DNA of 40,399 nucleotides from Apostichopus parvimensis (lineage: Eukaryota; Echinodermata; Holothuroidea; Aspidochirotida; Stichopodidae), in NCBI GenBank assembly GCA_000934455.1, contig KN882733.1, positions 101,974 to 142,372 on the forward strand, read 5' to 3'. The translations under genes and the position numbers were made by a program. The notes under the pieces were generated by a model, which worked only from the letters and a program-made list of their open reading frames with translations, ran no database searches and was not told where the DNA came from. Shown here one piece after another: positions 10,162 to 23,700 of the stretch; position 1 is the stretch's first letter, and every line of letters begins with the position of its first letter.

Positions 10162-11362
10162 AATACAATGTTTTATACAAGATAAGATGAATGAAGAATA
10201 ATCAGCCCAAAATGGGATGGGCAAAACGAATTGAAATTGACAGCAAAAATAGTATATATATGAAGTGTGTGAGATAATTCAAATAGTGGCTGATTTAAGG
10301 TAGATTTAGTTTTGTAAAGCAGGCCATTGTTATCTTCATTTGTAGAGTGTGAGGTCATCTTATGGCCTTGGTAGGTCTATTACGTAATCGCAAAACTTTC
10401 CGAGCTACAACATGCCATAATTGGGACCAATTCAGCATATCTCTAAGAGAAAGCTTTCTTTTTTGCACCAACAGATGGATAGATCTACAGGCTGATACAG
10501 CAAAGGATATGCTGTAATTAGAAACGCCAGGCAAGATTATCACACATTTGACAGTGGGGTAAATACAATCATGAACCAACCTTTCCATCATGCTGTATTG
10601 GTAAAGCTCCTTCTTGTTGGGCTTATCAATATAAGGCTTGCATGGAAGCCGATGTCAAGCAAAAGCCATAGTATGTCCTGTAAATCGTTAAGTAGATTCA
10701 CAAGTCTTTTGTATATCCTCTGGGACACAGCACATCTTTCAATGGAGTTAGGAAGTTGCTGGGAATGGTTGTTGGATTGGTACAGCGTTACAGTATTTGC
10801 TTCACATAAATGCTTAGCAGCAACAAAAAGCTACCTTGTTCCAGGATATGTTACACGGTTACACCATAGAAAAGAAAGAGGAAATTACTATTAGCTTCAA
10901 GCCTTCAACCAGACAGAACCAAGAGAATGCAGTCCATTCTTCATGGGAAGTCTTCTCCATATATAACTGTATAAATGGACTCATCATTTTTCAATGTAAT
11001 TCTTACAATATTTTAGTTCGGTCACATTGTGGCACCACATGTTTTTGTAAGCATTAGGACATATTTGCAGCTATTTGTCAAGAACATGGAACTTGTTATT
11101 CAAATGAAGAGGTCCTGATGATAAAGTGGCCAAAGTGTTGAGGTTACTGGATATCTTGCTGCCTTACCTTTAACTGTTCTTAAATGCATTTCTCATGTTT
11201 GTTTTCCAAGCAGGATCAGCAAGCCAGAGTACAGTAATTTTCAACAAATACCACACAGATACTTGTGCAGACCTGGGGGCATTTAGTTAGCCCTCAAAAT
11301 CTGCAGGTGGATGCTGCAATGTTTCTGAACTGCAGTTTCACAAATATACAAGTGCGATTCAG
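10162..11362. other. unrecognised intronic sequence with overlapping minus-strand frames
   Basis: At about 10355-10830 two minus-strand frames overlap. One runs for about 75-80 codons and ends near 10580. The other is shifted relative to it and runs on for about 80 further codons. Together they could be a frameshifted pseudogene or two chance frames. I recognise no domain and see only weak splice-like sites, so I do not call a gene. The rest of the stretch shows nothing. Confidence 0.35.
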
Positions 11363-11571
11363 GCATGGGCGGCGATCGTGGGGGACATGTCCCCCAGTAT
11401 TTTAGGTGGGGGGGTATAGTATCTCATCTCCCCCCCCAATATGTGGTGGTATAGTTTTTTGTGGCTATAAATAGATAATAATGCGTGAGATTAGTTAGAC
11501 GGAACGCATCCGTAATGAAATTATTGTTTGCCGATAAAAAAGGAAAATAGGGCTGTAGCAACCAGTAACCA
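11363..11571. mobile_element. possible left end of a DNA transposon, cut by gap
   Basis: Near 11366 the sequence runs CATGGGCGGCGATCG and then a GGGGGACATGTCCCCC palindrome. It continues into GTGGGGGGGTATAG and CTCCCCCCCCAATATG. This GC-rich, palindromic composition resembles the two hAT-like termini found elsewhere in this window. No matching right terminus is visible, and the gap at 11572 removes the place where it could be, so the call remains tentative. Confidence 0.35.
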
Positions 11572-11788
11572 NNNNNNNNNNNNNNNNNNNNNNNNNNNNN
11601 NNNNNNNNNNNNNNNNNNNNNNNNNNNNNNNNNNNNNNNNNNNNNNNNNNNNNNNNNNNNNNNNNNNNNNNNNNNNNNNNNNNNNNNNNNNNNNNNNNNN
11701 NNNNNNNNNNNNNNNNNNNNNNNNNNNNNNNNNNNNNNNNNNNNNNNNNNNNNNNNNNNNNNNNNNNNNNNNNNNNNNNNNNNNNNNN
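11572..11788. other. assembly gap (217 N)
   Basis: A run of 217 unresolved bases. Open frames that cross it are meaningless. It lies directly after the possible transposon end, so a repeat may have broken the assembly here. Confidence 1.
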
Positions 11789-14700
11789 AAATTATTTTCC
11801 CTCAAACTTGAGGGGATTGAATACAGCAAAGGCACATGCAACTAGCACCAATGCCATGGGACATTCTAGGTGCAGCCCAAGGAAGCATACTGCAAAACCA
11901 CAAAATGTGCAATGATAGGTCTGGAATTGTGCAATCCAGGGATGTTGTTTAGAATGTTGTCCCTCTAAGCGTGGAAACTGGAAACTCCATGATATTGAGG
12001 TAATTTGCATTGGTTACGCTATTAGATCCAGCCTATACTGGTAAGATGAATACTTGAGGTTGAATTAAGTTAATTCCCGGAATTGTTCTCATGTATGAGA
12101 GAGGTCAATATATTAGGGTCATGAAATAGTGCAAGTATCCTGGTTTATGTGAAATAAATCTTGAGGGAAATATAACCTGGAATTGTAAATACAATAAACT
12201 GCTTGAATATGATTGTACAATTTAATTGTGTCTTGTCTTTTAATATCATGCTAAGCTCCACTACTGTATGTATTTGGTAATAAGTCGAAATTCTAGGTAG
12301 AAGTTTACAAAATCAAATTTTAAGCGATCACATTCACTGCCTATATATCAGTTTATGTTTTGGGTCAGTGCTACAGTATACTGCAGGGTAATTCCAGAAG
12401 ACTAGAACGGGACACTTTGTGTTGTATTCCTGATCATCTACAAATTTCTCCTTTAAAAAAGAAAAATTGTTTGTTGTTTGTAGCGGTATTACTCCGAGCA
12501 GTGGAAACAAATTAAACATACAGTGAACAGTTGCTCTTGCACATGCTTTCATACATTAATAAAATTATGTTCCCTTGCAGTTCATGTAATATTCACTGTT
12601 AATTTTAGTTTAAAAATATCAGTATACCATTAGTTCCCGAGCCATATTATGTTTGCTTTAAAAGTCTGGCTTTGAGTGTTAGTATTTTGTCACAAACATT
12701 AAAGAGGAGGGGCTGCTTATCATCACTTTCCTGAACAGGCTATAACCCATATGTTAACTGTAATGGTTACGAATCAAAACGTATGGGGGACTTGCCGCAG
12801 TGCTGACAATGTTCAAATATTTCCATGGTTCCAACAGGGATGTGTTACACATGGACATACAACATTTGAGCTTTCATTAAAGTTTGGTTCGTGCCGACAT
12901 TAGTACCGTTTTGGTTCCAATACTAGTACCTGAATAACACTCAAAACGGATTATGGTACCTGTATTTTGTCTGCCAGATTTATAAGATGTCGAAAGGCTG
13001 GAACATGCAATGTAATACTGTTATCAGTCGTCAGTAGGTATATGCCACACTAATCTGATATCAGTATTTGTTTTTAATGTCATAACAGGAGTGACTTTCC
13101 ATATGTTATTGAGAAGAAATTGCAGGAATTATTGGAATCTTAAATGAAAACTATGCATTGATTGTCTTTTTTTGCGTATAGATTGATTTGTGTAAGTGTT
13201 ACACGAAAAAGGAGATATGCTTTCTTTATTCTTGTGGACAGCCGCTTTCACTTTAATATTAGATAAACCTGTGGTACATATCTTCAAAGTACTGTCTCCA
13301 ACTTTCAATTGTTTCAAGCTAATAAAAGTAGCTACCAAAAAGAAGTACTCAAGATGAAGTTTCAAATCTGAAAGAGCCTTCCATTTGACTAGGAAACCTG
13401 TCAATCACACCTTTGAAGTAGGATAAGATACACAGTATTTGAATTCTACATCGATCGGTTTAATGTCTTAACGTGTTTTGTTGCATATCCATCTCTAGAT
13501 AGCACATCCCTGGTTCTTCAAGGCTTTGTATTAAATAAGATGAAACTTTATAGAATAGCCTTAAAGAAATGCCTCCTCACATAATTGACATGATGCAAAT
13601 TCATCCAGTGCCAATAATGGTCGAGAACTTGCTAGAACATGCAGTAGGTATATTCAAATTTACACGTTTGGCCATGATGTGCAACATTAATCTCATATCA
13701 GACAACAGGGAGATGGGTTAAGCAAATCCCAAGAACCTGTATGTCGATGCTGCCCTAAACTACAGTAGGTAATCGTACCCCTATTATTTAGGGAGTTCCT
13801 AGAACGTTTGATGTTAGCACAGGTCAAAGTTTGCAATCCTTATGAAAAGATAGTGCCAAAAGTATAGCATTGTTTAATTTATGTATTCCCCGTGGTGCTT
13901 GAACAAACCATACTGTCGTTTCCAAATTAAAAGTTTTTTTTTTATATTGTTATATACCATGTATGCCAATCAACGCATTATACATATGCCAATCAACCCA
14001 TTATACAGCATTACTACATTACTCACAAGTACATAGTAGCACAAGTTTAAACCATCTGCATATGTCATGCTGCCACACCCCACCCCTTCCCTCCCCCAAC
14101 AAAGAAAGAGAGGATAAACTTAGTTTTTGAATTTTATTGTGAACGTAAATATTATAGCACATATACATAGCCAGTCAACGAACCATCATAGCATATTCTG
14201 ACAATGAAATATGGAATACAGTTACGTTAAAAATATCATTGAAGAGAAATCATTATTAAAACATATGGTCCTAAGGTGAAGGGTGGAACAGAAATCATGT
14301 TAACATTGCACATCTCATACAAACGAGAAAAGTCCTTGAATCTCAGTATTAGATATTACATAAATTCTAGACTGAAGACTTGAGTAGATATAAAATATGA
14401 ATTAACAAACCAAAAAGTGAATACTTTTAATACATAACAAACTCTACAAAATATAGATGGTCTATTACCATGATATTTATCTAACCTTTTCTAGTAGATT
14501 GAATACTATGTGGCTGTGCTATATAATTTTAATAATATAATTGTTTGTAGTTATAGTAGATTGGGTTCTCAAATTTGTAAATCAAAAGAATGGCTTAGTG
14601 TTATATATTTATTCAATAAATTATATAATGGATAAAATCAAGGTATATTCCTTGTTTAGTAAAGTACAAAATTCATTATTCTTCACTGGGTGGTGTAGGA

Positions 14701-16686
14701 GGTGATGTTGCCAGGTGATGTCAGATTACCAAGAGATGAGCATAACTTTTGCAATGAGTCATGTGGGAGGGGGGGGGGTATATATATTTATTTGACATTC
14801 ATGTGTTCCAACTAAATATGTGAAGGATAGTATATATAAGCCATGATGGTACCACACTTGCAAAATGGTGCCTGGTCATCTTAAGAAAAGTAAACATGGT
14901 AAAATAGCTTTCCAGGAGTACCACATACCCTCCACCTCCCTCCCCTTTCCACCTACCACAGATCAAAACCAACAGAAACTGAACTCAAAAGTCCTAGTCT
15001 CTTACTAGACTACAATAACACAGCAAAAAAGATGAAGCTACCCACCCAAAGACGCATATGGACCAGGATTTTCCATCAAGTAGATCGCCAACGTCAGTTT
15101 GTGGACAGCAATTAGAATCCCTTGTTAGACTTGCGGCAACATCTCTGTATTGATTTATTTAAATTGGTAGCTAATTTTCAGACATGGGTATCCGATGACT
15201 GTAACTTGCTAGCTACCCTACACAATGTTTCTCACATATGAACTCACTATATGTATAACCCAGTTCTATGTAACTGATTGATATCAAGAAGAGTATTTCA
15301 TTAGTGCCAGAAATATGGAATTTAGCATTCATCACTTTAACATGTGAAGATTAAAGTTACAAAGTGTTTTAGATGTACACAACAGAACCCATTACCATTT
15401 AACAACATAACCATGGAGTTCTAGTTTTGTATGAAACTCATGACATCATTGATCTTTGTCTAACTGGCTTTTACGTTTACTTTCCATGATCACTGAGTTG
15501 TGTGGAGTCTGGTACATCCTATAATGTAGTGTTGAACATATTGGTCACATGCAAGGCAAAGATATGATGGAAAATGTATCAATTCTTTAAGCAGTTGTAG
15601 TTCTATAATGGTTCATAGTGGTCAACAGGTGACCAGATTGCATGGAGGAAGTCTGCCTATTAGTGGTAATTTTCATATTGATTTGCTTATTTTTAGACTT
15701 TGTGACAACAGTTATTACTTTCATATTCATCTTTATGTCACTTTCATATAGGAGGGCTAGAAAAGGGAGAATGGGAGGGGCCTCTGGTACAGTGCACAAT
15801 TCTCCTTTAGGAGTTTGATGTTGTCTCCCTGTCTCCTTTACCTACATCAGCTGGTTCTATCATGAATTATATATTTAAGGTATAATGATAGAAGTACAAA
15901 AGAGAAATTTAAAAGATTCATCATTATCAGACTGTTTTAATGCTACTAAGCTCATTTATATGTAACCTGCTGCCAACCATTTGAGCTGTGATATCACCAA
16001 AATTTGCTAAACTATGACAGGTAGGAATCTTCTTTTTCTTTGTGTAAAAAGAAATAGCAGATTCAGACTTGGGTACCCAACAAACTGTGACTGTCTATGT
16101 AACTGCATGGAAACTCAACATACTGATAACAAGTTGGGCTTGATATGTTACAGCATGTCAGGAAACCTTGGGAGTAACCCAAGAGCTTAGTCTAATTACA
16201 AGGGCACATGAGTGTAAGCCACCCTTCATGGTGTGCAAGTTGTTGTCCCCATTTCAGGAGTTAGAGGTATAAGGTATAATCGATGCCTTATTGTTTTATG
16301 TCACAAAATGGGCTCTACCCTAGGAGAATGACAATTTTTTTGCAGTGGGAGGGGGTAAAATGTTGTCCAGAAGAGGGTTGAAGAGGAGGGCTGTCTCCAG
16401 TCTTAATATATTTGTAAAATGAAGGGTACTTAGATGCAAAACAGGTGTTATATGTTTTGTCACTCTTGATATAATGTTGAAGATGTTTCAACTGTGTATG
16501 TTGTACTGCATATGCATGTTATATCTTTATATATTGTACTTCAGAAATTTATTGTAAAAGTATTCTCCTCAAAAGTGAGGGATCACCTTCTTCCTCCTTG
16601 ATTTTATTCTTGGAATTAAAGTCTCGATTATATGTTTTCCTTTTATTCGGGGGGTGGGGGAGGGGGCATGCAATTTAGCCTACATC
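11789..16686. other. long non-coding stretch, nothing recognised
   Basis: About 4.9 kb of AT-rich sequence without a supportable gene. It holds a G10 tract at 14769-14778 followed by a TATA-rich tract, and pyrimidine-rich patches near 14085-14100 and 14925-14950. Short open frames (for example 13129-13404 and 15587-15799, minus strand) have no domain or splice support. I looked for short leucine-rich-repeat exons on the + strand and saw none. Confidence 0.5.
16679..16686. repeat. target-site duplication, left copy (CCTACATC)
   Basis: This 8-bp word abuts the left terminus at 16687 and is repeated exactly at 17074-17081. Confidence 0.92.
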
Positions 16687-17073
16687 CAGTGGCGGAGCGT
16701 CCATACAGTCAGGGGGGCGGATGCCCCCCCCCCCCTGATGAAATCAAATGAGGCTGCTGGCGCCCTTTTCAGCTCTTTACCACTTTCTACTTATTCGCTA
16801 TTATTGACTTTTTTATTTCGCTCTCATCTACCTATTGACATTTGTCACATTTTGTTGGTGTAATTTGGCGATGACACCTATTTATTCTTCGTTTATCTGC
16901 AAATTAGCCATGCCCGGAAAGGGTCATTTCCGGCGATCTAGGGAGTATCTTTACTAAAAAAAAATCTGTACGCTTCGCGCCAACCTGTGGTGGCTCTCCG
17001 TTTAGATAGTGTCGAAAGCGCCCCTACAGACCATTCTCGCCCCTCCTGACCAATACCCCTAGCTCCGCCACTG
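16687..17073. mobile_element. non-autonomous hAT-like MITE (387 bp)
   Basis: The termini are perfect 12-bp inverted repeats, CAGTGGCGGAGC, flanked by an exact 8-bp duplication CCTACATC. This is the classic architecture of a short non-autonomous hAT element. Inside the left end lies GGGGGGCGGATG followed by a C12 run (16724-16735), another G/C palindrome. There is no transposase. The element differs in sequence from the 698-bp one at 9456, so at least two families have been active. The intact termini and duplication suggest the copy is not very old. Confidence 0.93.
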
Positions 17074-17081
17074 CCTACATC
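17074..17081. repeat. target-site duplication, right copy (CCTACATC)
   Basis: This is an exact copy of 16679-16686, directly after the right terminus of the 387-bp element. Confidence 0.92.
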
Positions 17082-17670
17082 CATGCTAGGAATGGGTCGA
17101 TCATCATTAAAACTACATTTGTGTAATTACAACTTTAAATCTTGCCAATTTATACAACATTAAATGTGTGCAATTTAGAATAACTTCCTGTGAGCAATAA
17201 AAAAAGTTAAAGAGTAAAATGTTATTGCAAGTTCACCTAGGATAGCACTGAACACGGCACCTCTTGGCTTCATGTATATTCAAAAGTTATTTAAAAGATA
17301 TGACTACTGGCAATACTAGTCATATGGAGATGTAACAGATGACGGGAGTTTCCCTAATTCATTCGCTCTCATCTGATTTTATTGTATTATTTGTTTAAAA
17401 CAATACCAAGATCACATCTGGCAATGCACATATAACTTCAAAGGCTTGGTACTTCAAAGCTTCTCAATTTATAAAACATCCATGATCAGACCAAGGTACA
17501 TACTAGAAATTTAAGTATCTATCAGTAGCTGTCCCCACTTTAGAGAAATCCACAATTGCATACTACAATATAGTCATTGTGTTTAGTAAATTTTGTTAGC
17601 TATACACAATTAAACAAGTGGAATCTTAAAAAGGGCATTTGATGTTATTTATAGAACTAATTAAGCAACC

Positions 17671-17990
17671 TGTCTTCACCTACATATGGCCTGTAGATTT
17701 CATCAAAGGTATCCAACACAACCTATTACAATTTCACAAACTGACTGTTGAGAAATTAATATGTAAAGACTCAACAGACTCTCATCCACAAAGCAAGTAA
17801 TATCAGCAGTGATTTATAAAAATAATAAGACAAGTTGTCTTCACCTACATATGGCCTGTAGATTTCATTAAAGGTGTCCATCACAACCCATTACCATTTC
17901 ACAAACTATATGTTCAGAAATTAATATGTAAAGACTCAACAGACTCTCATCCACAAAGGAAGTTGTCATCAGTAAGTTGTTCCAGCTTGA
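17671..17990. repeat. tandem duplication, 165-bp period
   Basis: The block opening TGTCTTCACCTACATATGGC at 17671 recurs at 17836. Both copies continue through GTAGATTTCAT, TTTCACAAACT, AGAAATTAATATGTAAAGAC and TCTCATCCACAAAG at a constant 165-bp offset. Divergence is low (scattered substitutions). Neither copy is coding. Confidence 0.93.
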
Positions 17991-20330
17991 CTTTTTCTGT
18001 CACTTTCTTTGAGGAAATGTAATGAAGACATGTTGAAAACTTTATCACCTGAAGGTTAAAGAGAAAATACGAAATAACTGAACTTTCCATTCACTAGATT
18101 TATCAAGGTTAAAATTCATCAGGTCTGTGATCATTTTTGTAACAGACATTAACATCTTCCCTGGTGTCTTATTAATAAGTATATATGAATATTTTATATA
18201 GCTATAATCTCAGGGCAGCATATATATTGTTTTCTAATTCTGTTTTTATTTTTGGGTTTATTGGACTGACTTAGCTAACAGCATATAACTAATATTAATA
18301 TGTAAAGAACCTTTGCCTTTATCTTAAAGCTGTTATTTAGGAATGTTTTGCATCTGAGGTAATCAATACTGATCAACTCCATGTTACCTACCAAGAGTTG
18401 TGAACCCCCCCCCCCCCCCAATAAAAGACATATTTTGACAATTGCTTGAATTTTTCTACCACATTTGTGAGCTATCTTCCATAGTATTGCAACAGAAAGT
18501 AAATGTAGAAAGCACATGTGCTTGAGTTTCCTGGAAATATCTCTTAAATGGCCAGTTCTATAACTGAAGTGCAAATAATGTACATCTAAGACAGAACACA
18601 TTAAGAGAATCCTTCAACACTATTGACCAATGGCTAAATATGGAATTCTGAAATAATTTGGTTTTTGCTCTGAGGACATGCATAGGGTCCATAAGCTACA
18701 TGCATGCCTTGTATTACTGACTGACTGACAACATATGCACACATAACCAGCCAAAGACTTCCACTCTTATTCCCTTAGCAAATAGCTCATTGGCAAATGG
18801 CATAGTGACTAGATTATCTTCAGATCTAAATTTCAACACAAATACTTAATTGTGATATATGGAACATATAGCAAGTGGAAGCAATTAGGCTTCAGACAGT
18901 GTGATCATAGTTACAGCATTTCTGATTCACTTGCTGAGGCAGTTGTGCAGGGTGTTATTCACTCTTACATGATATATAGTAACAAGCTCACTTAGTATAT
19001 GTCTCCATTAAAACAGAATTATGTCACATATTAAATTATGTAAAAATGACTTAGCCTTGGCAAATCTTGGGTTTATTTCAAAAGTAAATAATCTCACGTA
19101 GGTACTCATATCACTGGGAGGAGTTTACAGGCTACCTTCAAGAAATATAAACTATTCAAATAGCATACTTTAGTCTTAGCATATTAAATGTTGATGATAA
19201 CTTAAGTTTAAAGGTATATCTAAGGTAACCTCTGTGCCAATGGAAGCCTTATTATGTAACTGAGTCTCAGAAGGCAATTTTTATTTCAGTTTGGCAAATG
19301 ACCAGAGGGTGTTTAGGCAGCTATTGTGTCATGGCAAGCTCATTACAATCATACCAAGTACTGGATTAATCCAGCAAGAATCCGATCATGTTAATGTCCT
19401 TTCTATGGATTAATCCTGTCAGTTGTATTTTGAGTGAATGAATTAAAACTTTATATAAAATTCTTTTAGTGAGAGTGAATGGAGATAAAAGAGTATTCCT
19501 TGATCTGTGATGCTATCCAAAAAATCTACCACACATCTTTGAAACATTACCATTACTGTTCTACACTTACCATTAATGTGATTACCATCACATGGGGGAA
19601 ATATCAGATGATGAACCGTTCATTTTCCTTGTCAGCACAGTATGATAACTTCCATGAAAAATTGGTAACTACAGGTGGAGTAGGTGATCACCTAATAGCT
19701 GGCTTCAGAATAATTCAACTTAAGCTAATGAAGAGAAAAGAAAGTGATGTGAATGAGAGTAAGTCCTAATGATAGGATATATTGAGAATGTCAGTCAGAA
19801 ATAGATATGTGTATGTCTCTGGCTAACTACCCTGTATTAAATGACATCCACATATAAAACAAATACAGAGGAAGGAAAGTACCCTTCAGTTCCAATAACC
19901 AGGTAAGTGTAAAAACAATTAACCAGTAAACCATCAAACTTGAACCGGATTGTCTGTTGTTTAGTGGAAGTTTAGTGGTGCACTGATATAAATGAGCTCC
20001 TAAAGAAGAGTCCAACCTCACACAAACCCAACCATGCATGTTTGGCTTGACTGAGAAATGTGTGTGATTTCGCACCTCTCTTTCCTATTGAGAACAGAAT
20101 GTCTTTTAAATTTCCACTCACCAGGAGATAATTGTATCTAATTTAGTGTGTCAGCTTTGGTGAATGCGTTGTTTTTATATTATTTTTCTTCATTTAATGG
20201 CACCAGGCCCCTGGAGACTACATTGGCTAAATTGACCTAGTTACAACACTCTCTGGGGGGTCTCTTTCCAGATTTTAGATCACCAAAGATGTATAGGGTA
20301 CTCTGTTCAGCTGGTCAATAGCTATCCAAT
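17991..20330. other. non-coding stretch, nothing further recognised
   Basis: Apart from the C15 tract this is plain AT-rich sequence. The longest open frames (18275-18601 minus, 19479-19769 plus) have no recognisable domain and the first runs across the C tract. I do not consider them genes. Confidence 0.5.
18405..18419. repeat. poly-C tract (C15)
   Basis: A run of 15 C on the + strand. It is one of ten G or C homopolymers of at least 10 bases in this AT-rich window. Confidence 0.98.
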
Positions 20331-20359
20331 ATGGTCAGTTCTTTCCACGAATTTGGCAG

Positions 20360-20480
20360 ATGAAGACACTTGTGACCTCAAAATGTTGAGTTAAAATTCT
20401 GACTTGTGAGGTCAAAATCTTGAGATAAAAAATACGGATATTGAGATAAAAAAGTCAAAATTTGGAAATTTGGGGACACT
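20360..20480. repeat. degenerate short repeat (TTGAGATAAAAA type)
   Basis: Several degenerate copies of words like GAGGTCAAAAT, TTGAGATAAAAAA and AAGTCAAAATTTGG follow one another over about 120 bp. The array is similar in style, in reverse complement, to the longer one at 31905-32320. Confidence 0.6.
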
Positions 20481-20739
20481 TAATTTTTTTCCCATATGTC
20501 CCTATTAAGCCACCGTACTCAAGTCGGTGAAGTTAGATCATTTTTGAGACCAGGCATTAGATTTTTTAAAACCAACTGCAGTGACTGGCTCAGCAATGCT
20601 TAAACATTAAACAAGCACAAGTGACAATTCTTTTTCACAGCTGCATATACTCAGATGAGTAGGAAGTATTTCCAATTGTGTAGCGGCTGGACTTTCAAGG
20701 GTACTGCAAAGATCTCCAAATCTTCAGTATTTTCACATA

Positions 20740-20752
20740 GGGGGGGGGGGGG
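20740..20752. repeat. poly-G tract (G13)
   Basis: A run of 13 G on the + strand, followed by CAAGTGC. It has no associated gene. Confidence 0.98.
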
Positions 20753-23700
20753 CAAGTGCTCACCACCCTAATGGATGCCAGTGGTTGTATATGTTTGAAT
20801 GCCCTCTAAATGTGTGTATGTTAAACAGTATTTAGCTCTAAAATATGCAAGGAAGACATGTTATCATGACATGATAAAGAGTGGCAGGGGAATTAAACTT
20901 CCTCAACCATGCTTGCTAGCCAGCAGTTTGGTGAATCAAGTCACAACAGACCAGATTTACTTCATTCTTACCATTCCTATGGAACTCTGTGCATCAAGAA
21001 GTGTAGGTTACTGAAAGAAGCTTGATAGGTGCATAGGTCCTGATCTCCTCTATCCGGTACAGTCTCTGTCTTCATATACACCAGAGGGTTTCTTCCTACG
21101 GTTGAATTAGTACATCATGGAGCCGTTAGAGCCTTAGTGACTTCTAAATCAAAAGTGAAACACTAACATGAAATCAACTTAGTTATTCAGATATTTCAGA
21201 AGACTTCAGAAACAAAAGGATACTCACAACAAAGAAAAACCCATGGTAGCAGTTCCACTTTGATCCAATCATTGATCTTTTTAATTTAGTGAATATTTAG
21301 TATTACAGTGTTTGGTTTCTGAAGCTTTTTCAAAGTTCTTAGGAATTTTTGCATTCAGATAGCAATGTGACACTACAGCAGTCTTTGTGGGCAATCAACT
21401 TCACATGCTAGCTATAAAGACCCCTACACTTTTAGTAAGTAAATTATGTAAAAGTGCATATATTTGATTTGTGATATTGAAGCTGAAGATACGTCAATAG
21501 GAACTGAGCATTACCAGCACAAACCGTGGAAATTCTGGATATGTTCCAAGAATGGGTTGTCTTGGACCAGTATGGGTGGTGTAAAGTACTGCAGTATTTT
21601 GGGTGACACAAACTAAAATAATGCTTGCATATGATATTGAATCTCAATCTTTGGAAAACCTTGCGCTTCATTTGACCTTTACTCACTGGCAGGTTAGCAC
21701 TTAAATCCACAATATCCCAGGAGAGGAAACAACTCCAGAGTACTTTGAGAGTAGGTTTTTATGACTTAATTTGACTGAAACCTTCCAGACAGTTGGATGA
21801 TCTCGCAAATGTATAACACTTATTCAATAAATTAATATTATGATCAAATTATTTGAAAAAAGAAAACCTCCCCGTCAACTTGTAACCAACTAACAGGCAA
21901 GCATCACAATACTTCAGCTAGTCCTACATTGTGCTGAGCATAGGACACGCTTTATGCTGGCATTGCGGACTATTGAATATTGTAACTAAAATCATTGGAC
22001 TAGGCCTAAATTAGGATGCACTTAGCTTATATGACTAGAGAAGACCTAAGTCATAACGTTGAACGTTATGATGGCATGTGAGCCTGTCCTTGTACGTGCA
22101 TAGCCTAACGTTATGAAAGGAACTCAACTGATACGTGGGATTTCTTCTTTGACAATTGTAATATACTCCGTCTGTTTCTTTCAGTATCATGTTCACCATC
22201 TGGAATATGTTGCAATATCTTCATATTAGTAAGCCAGTACTGTAGCTTCGGGGAATCACAACCAAACAAACAGGGAAGTACAACCATACAACCGTTCTTA
22301 AAACGCTGCTTTACACTGTGTCGTTGGTTTGTTTAGATTTTGAAAATGAGACCTGTTCAAGTCGTTTCCATTGGCCACCAGTAAAATTCCCCTCCTTTCA
22401 GGTAGCATACGCCCATTAAAAGCCCCATTGACTTACACACTAAGTCACAAAAGTAATGTGGTCTTTAAGTCTAGATAAAAGCTAAACGCTACCATCACCG
22501 GATAGCTGACAAGTTTGCCTTTCATGGCACCATCAAATTTCCGTATCATGACCATGTAGATTTTTTGCTATCCGAGCCAGAAGTTTTCGTCACTTATAAA
22601 CAAACCTCTTCACTCAGTGGTAAACAAATTTCCTACGCTGCTCCTGGGAGGCCTAAAGGGGTCTAAAATTGCCTCAATTGACCCAATTTTCTCACCACAT
22701 GTACTTCTATTCATGGTCTTCAACATGCAAGCCACAAAAAAACTAGATCATGATTGATAACAGGTCACAACAGATGTTCTCCTGCTGCTTTTTGGCACTT
22801 TTTCTGAAGGAGAACAATCGAGCGGATGGATATAGACTCTAATAGGAGTATGCCATCTTAAGATAAATGATCAATCTTCCAATTCGAATCATAGCATTTT
22901 ACAACAAAATGACAAATTCGTTATGTGAGGATGTAGTAGACAGAATAAACAACAGATTTTTGTGTTTCACCAATGGTCTGGTGGCACCATGTATTTAAAC
23001 ATGAAATTGGATATAATTGGTAAAACCAAGAGGGCAGTGGGTAAGAATCAAAAGAAACCCCCTGACACACTGCAAAGAGAAGAAATAAGTAAAAGTGAAA
23101 AAAGGAAAAATGACTATACAGTATATACGCACTCTAGAGGCAAAATATTAACGTCACCTAAAACCAAGGCCAAAAAGGTGTACATGCACTGACATATTTA
23201 CGATATCTCTAACTTAACTAGCAGCGGTAATAATTCAACGTATAACAATACATAGTACAAGTAGCTGCGACTATTACGTCCCTGACACGTCTGTCAATAA
23301 CAACAATTAAATACTAAACAAAAGGATATTGTCCATATACGTCTTAACTACCAAACATATATACTGCTTTAAGTTATAACATTTTAGTAAAACAATACTA
23401 ACTTGGATAATGCATGGCGAAATTAATACCAACCATTGAATTTGGTCAAAGGGAAGGAAAATATCTTAACTACTAGGCATACTATTACTTAATAGCTATA
23501 ACTGTACTATCCCTTTAAGTGGGTAGTCATGACCTTAAATATGATAAGAGAACATATCTCTTAAGTCTTAATGGTTAAAAGTAAATAAAGAGAATACTGA
23601 TAATATAGAAAAAGCACTTAGAAATAGATGCACATGATGAGGCTATGCTGTTATGTTACGTTAGGTAACTACACGTTAAGAACCTCACCCTGTATACATA

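Noticed and set aside
10355..10591. Similarity to a mitochondrial membrane protein family, considered for the frame on the minus strand
   Set aside because: Only a few scattered residues agreed by eye, which is not enough to name a family.
11521..11845. Open frames on both strands across the N run
   Set aside because: They exist only because unknown bases cannot encode stops.
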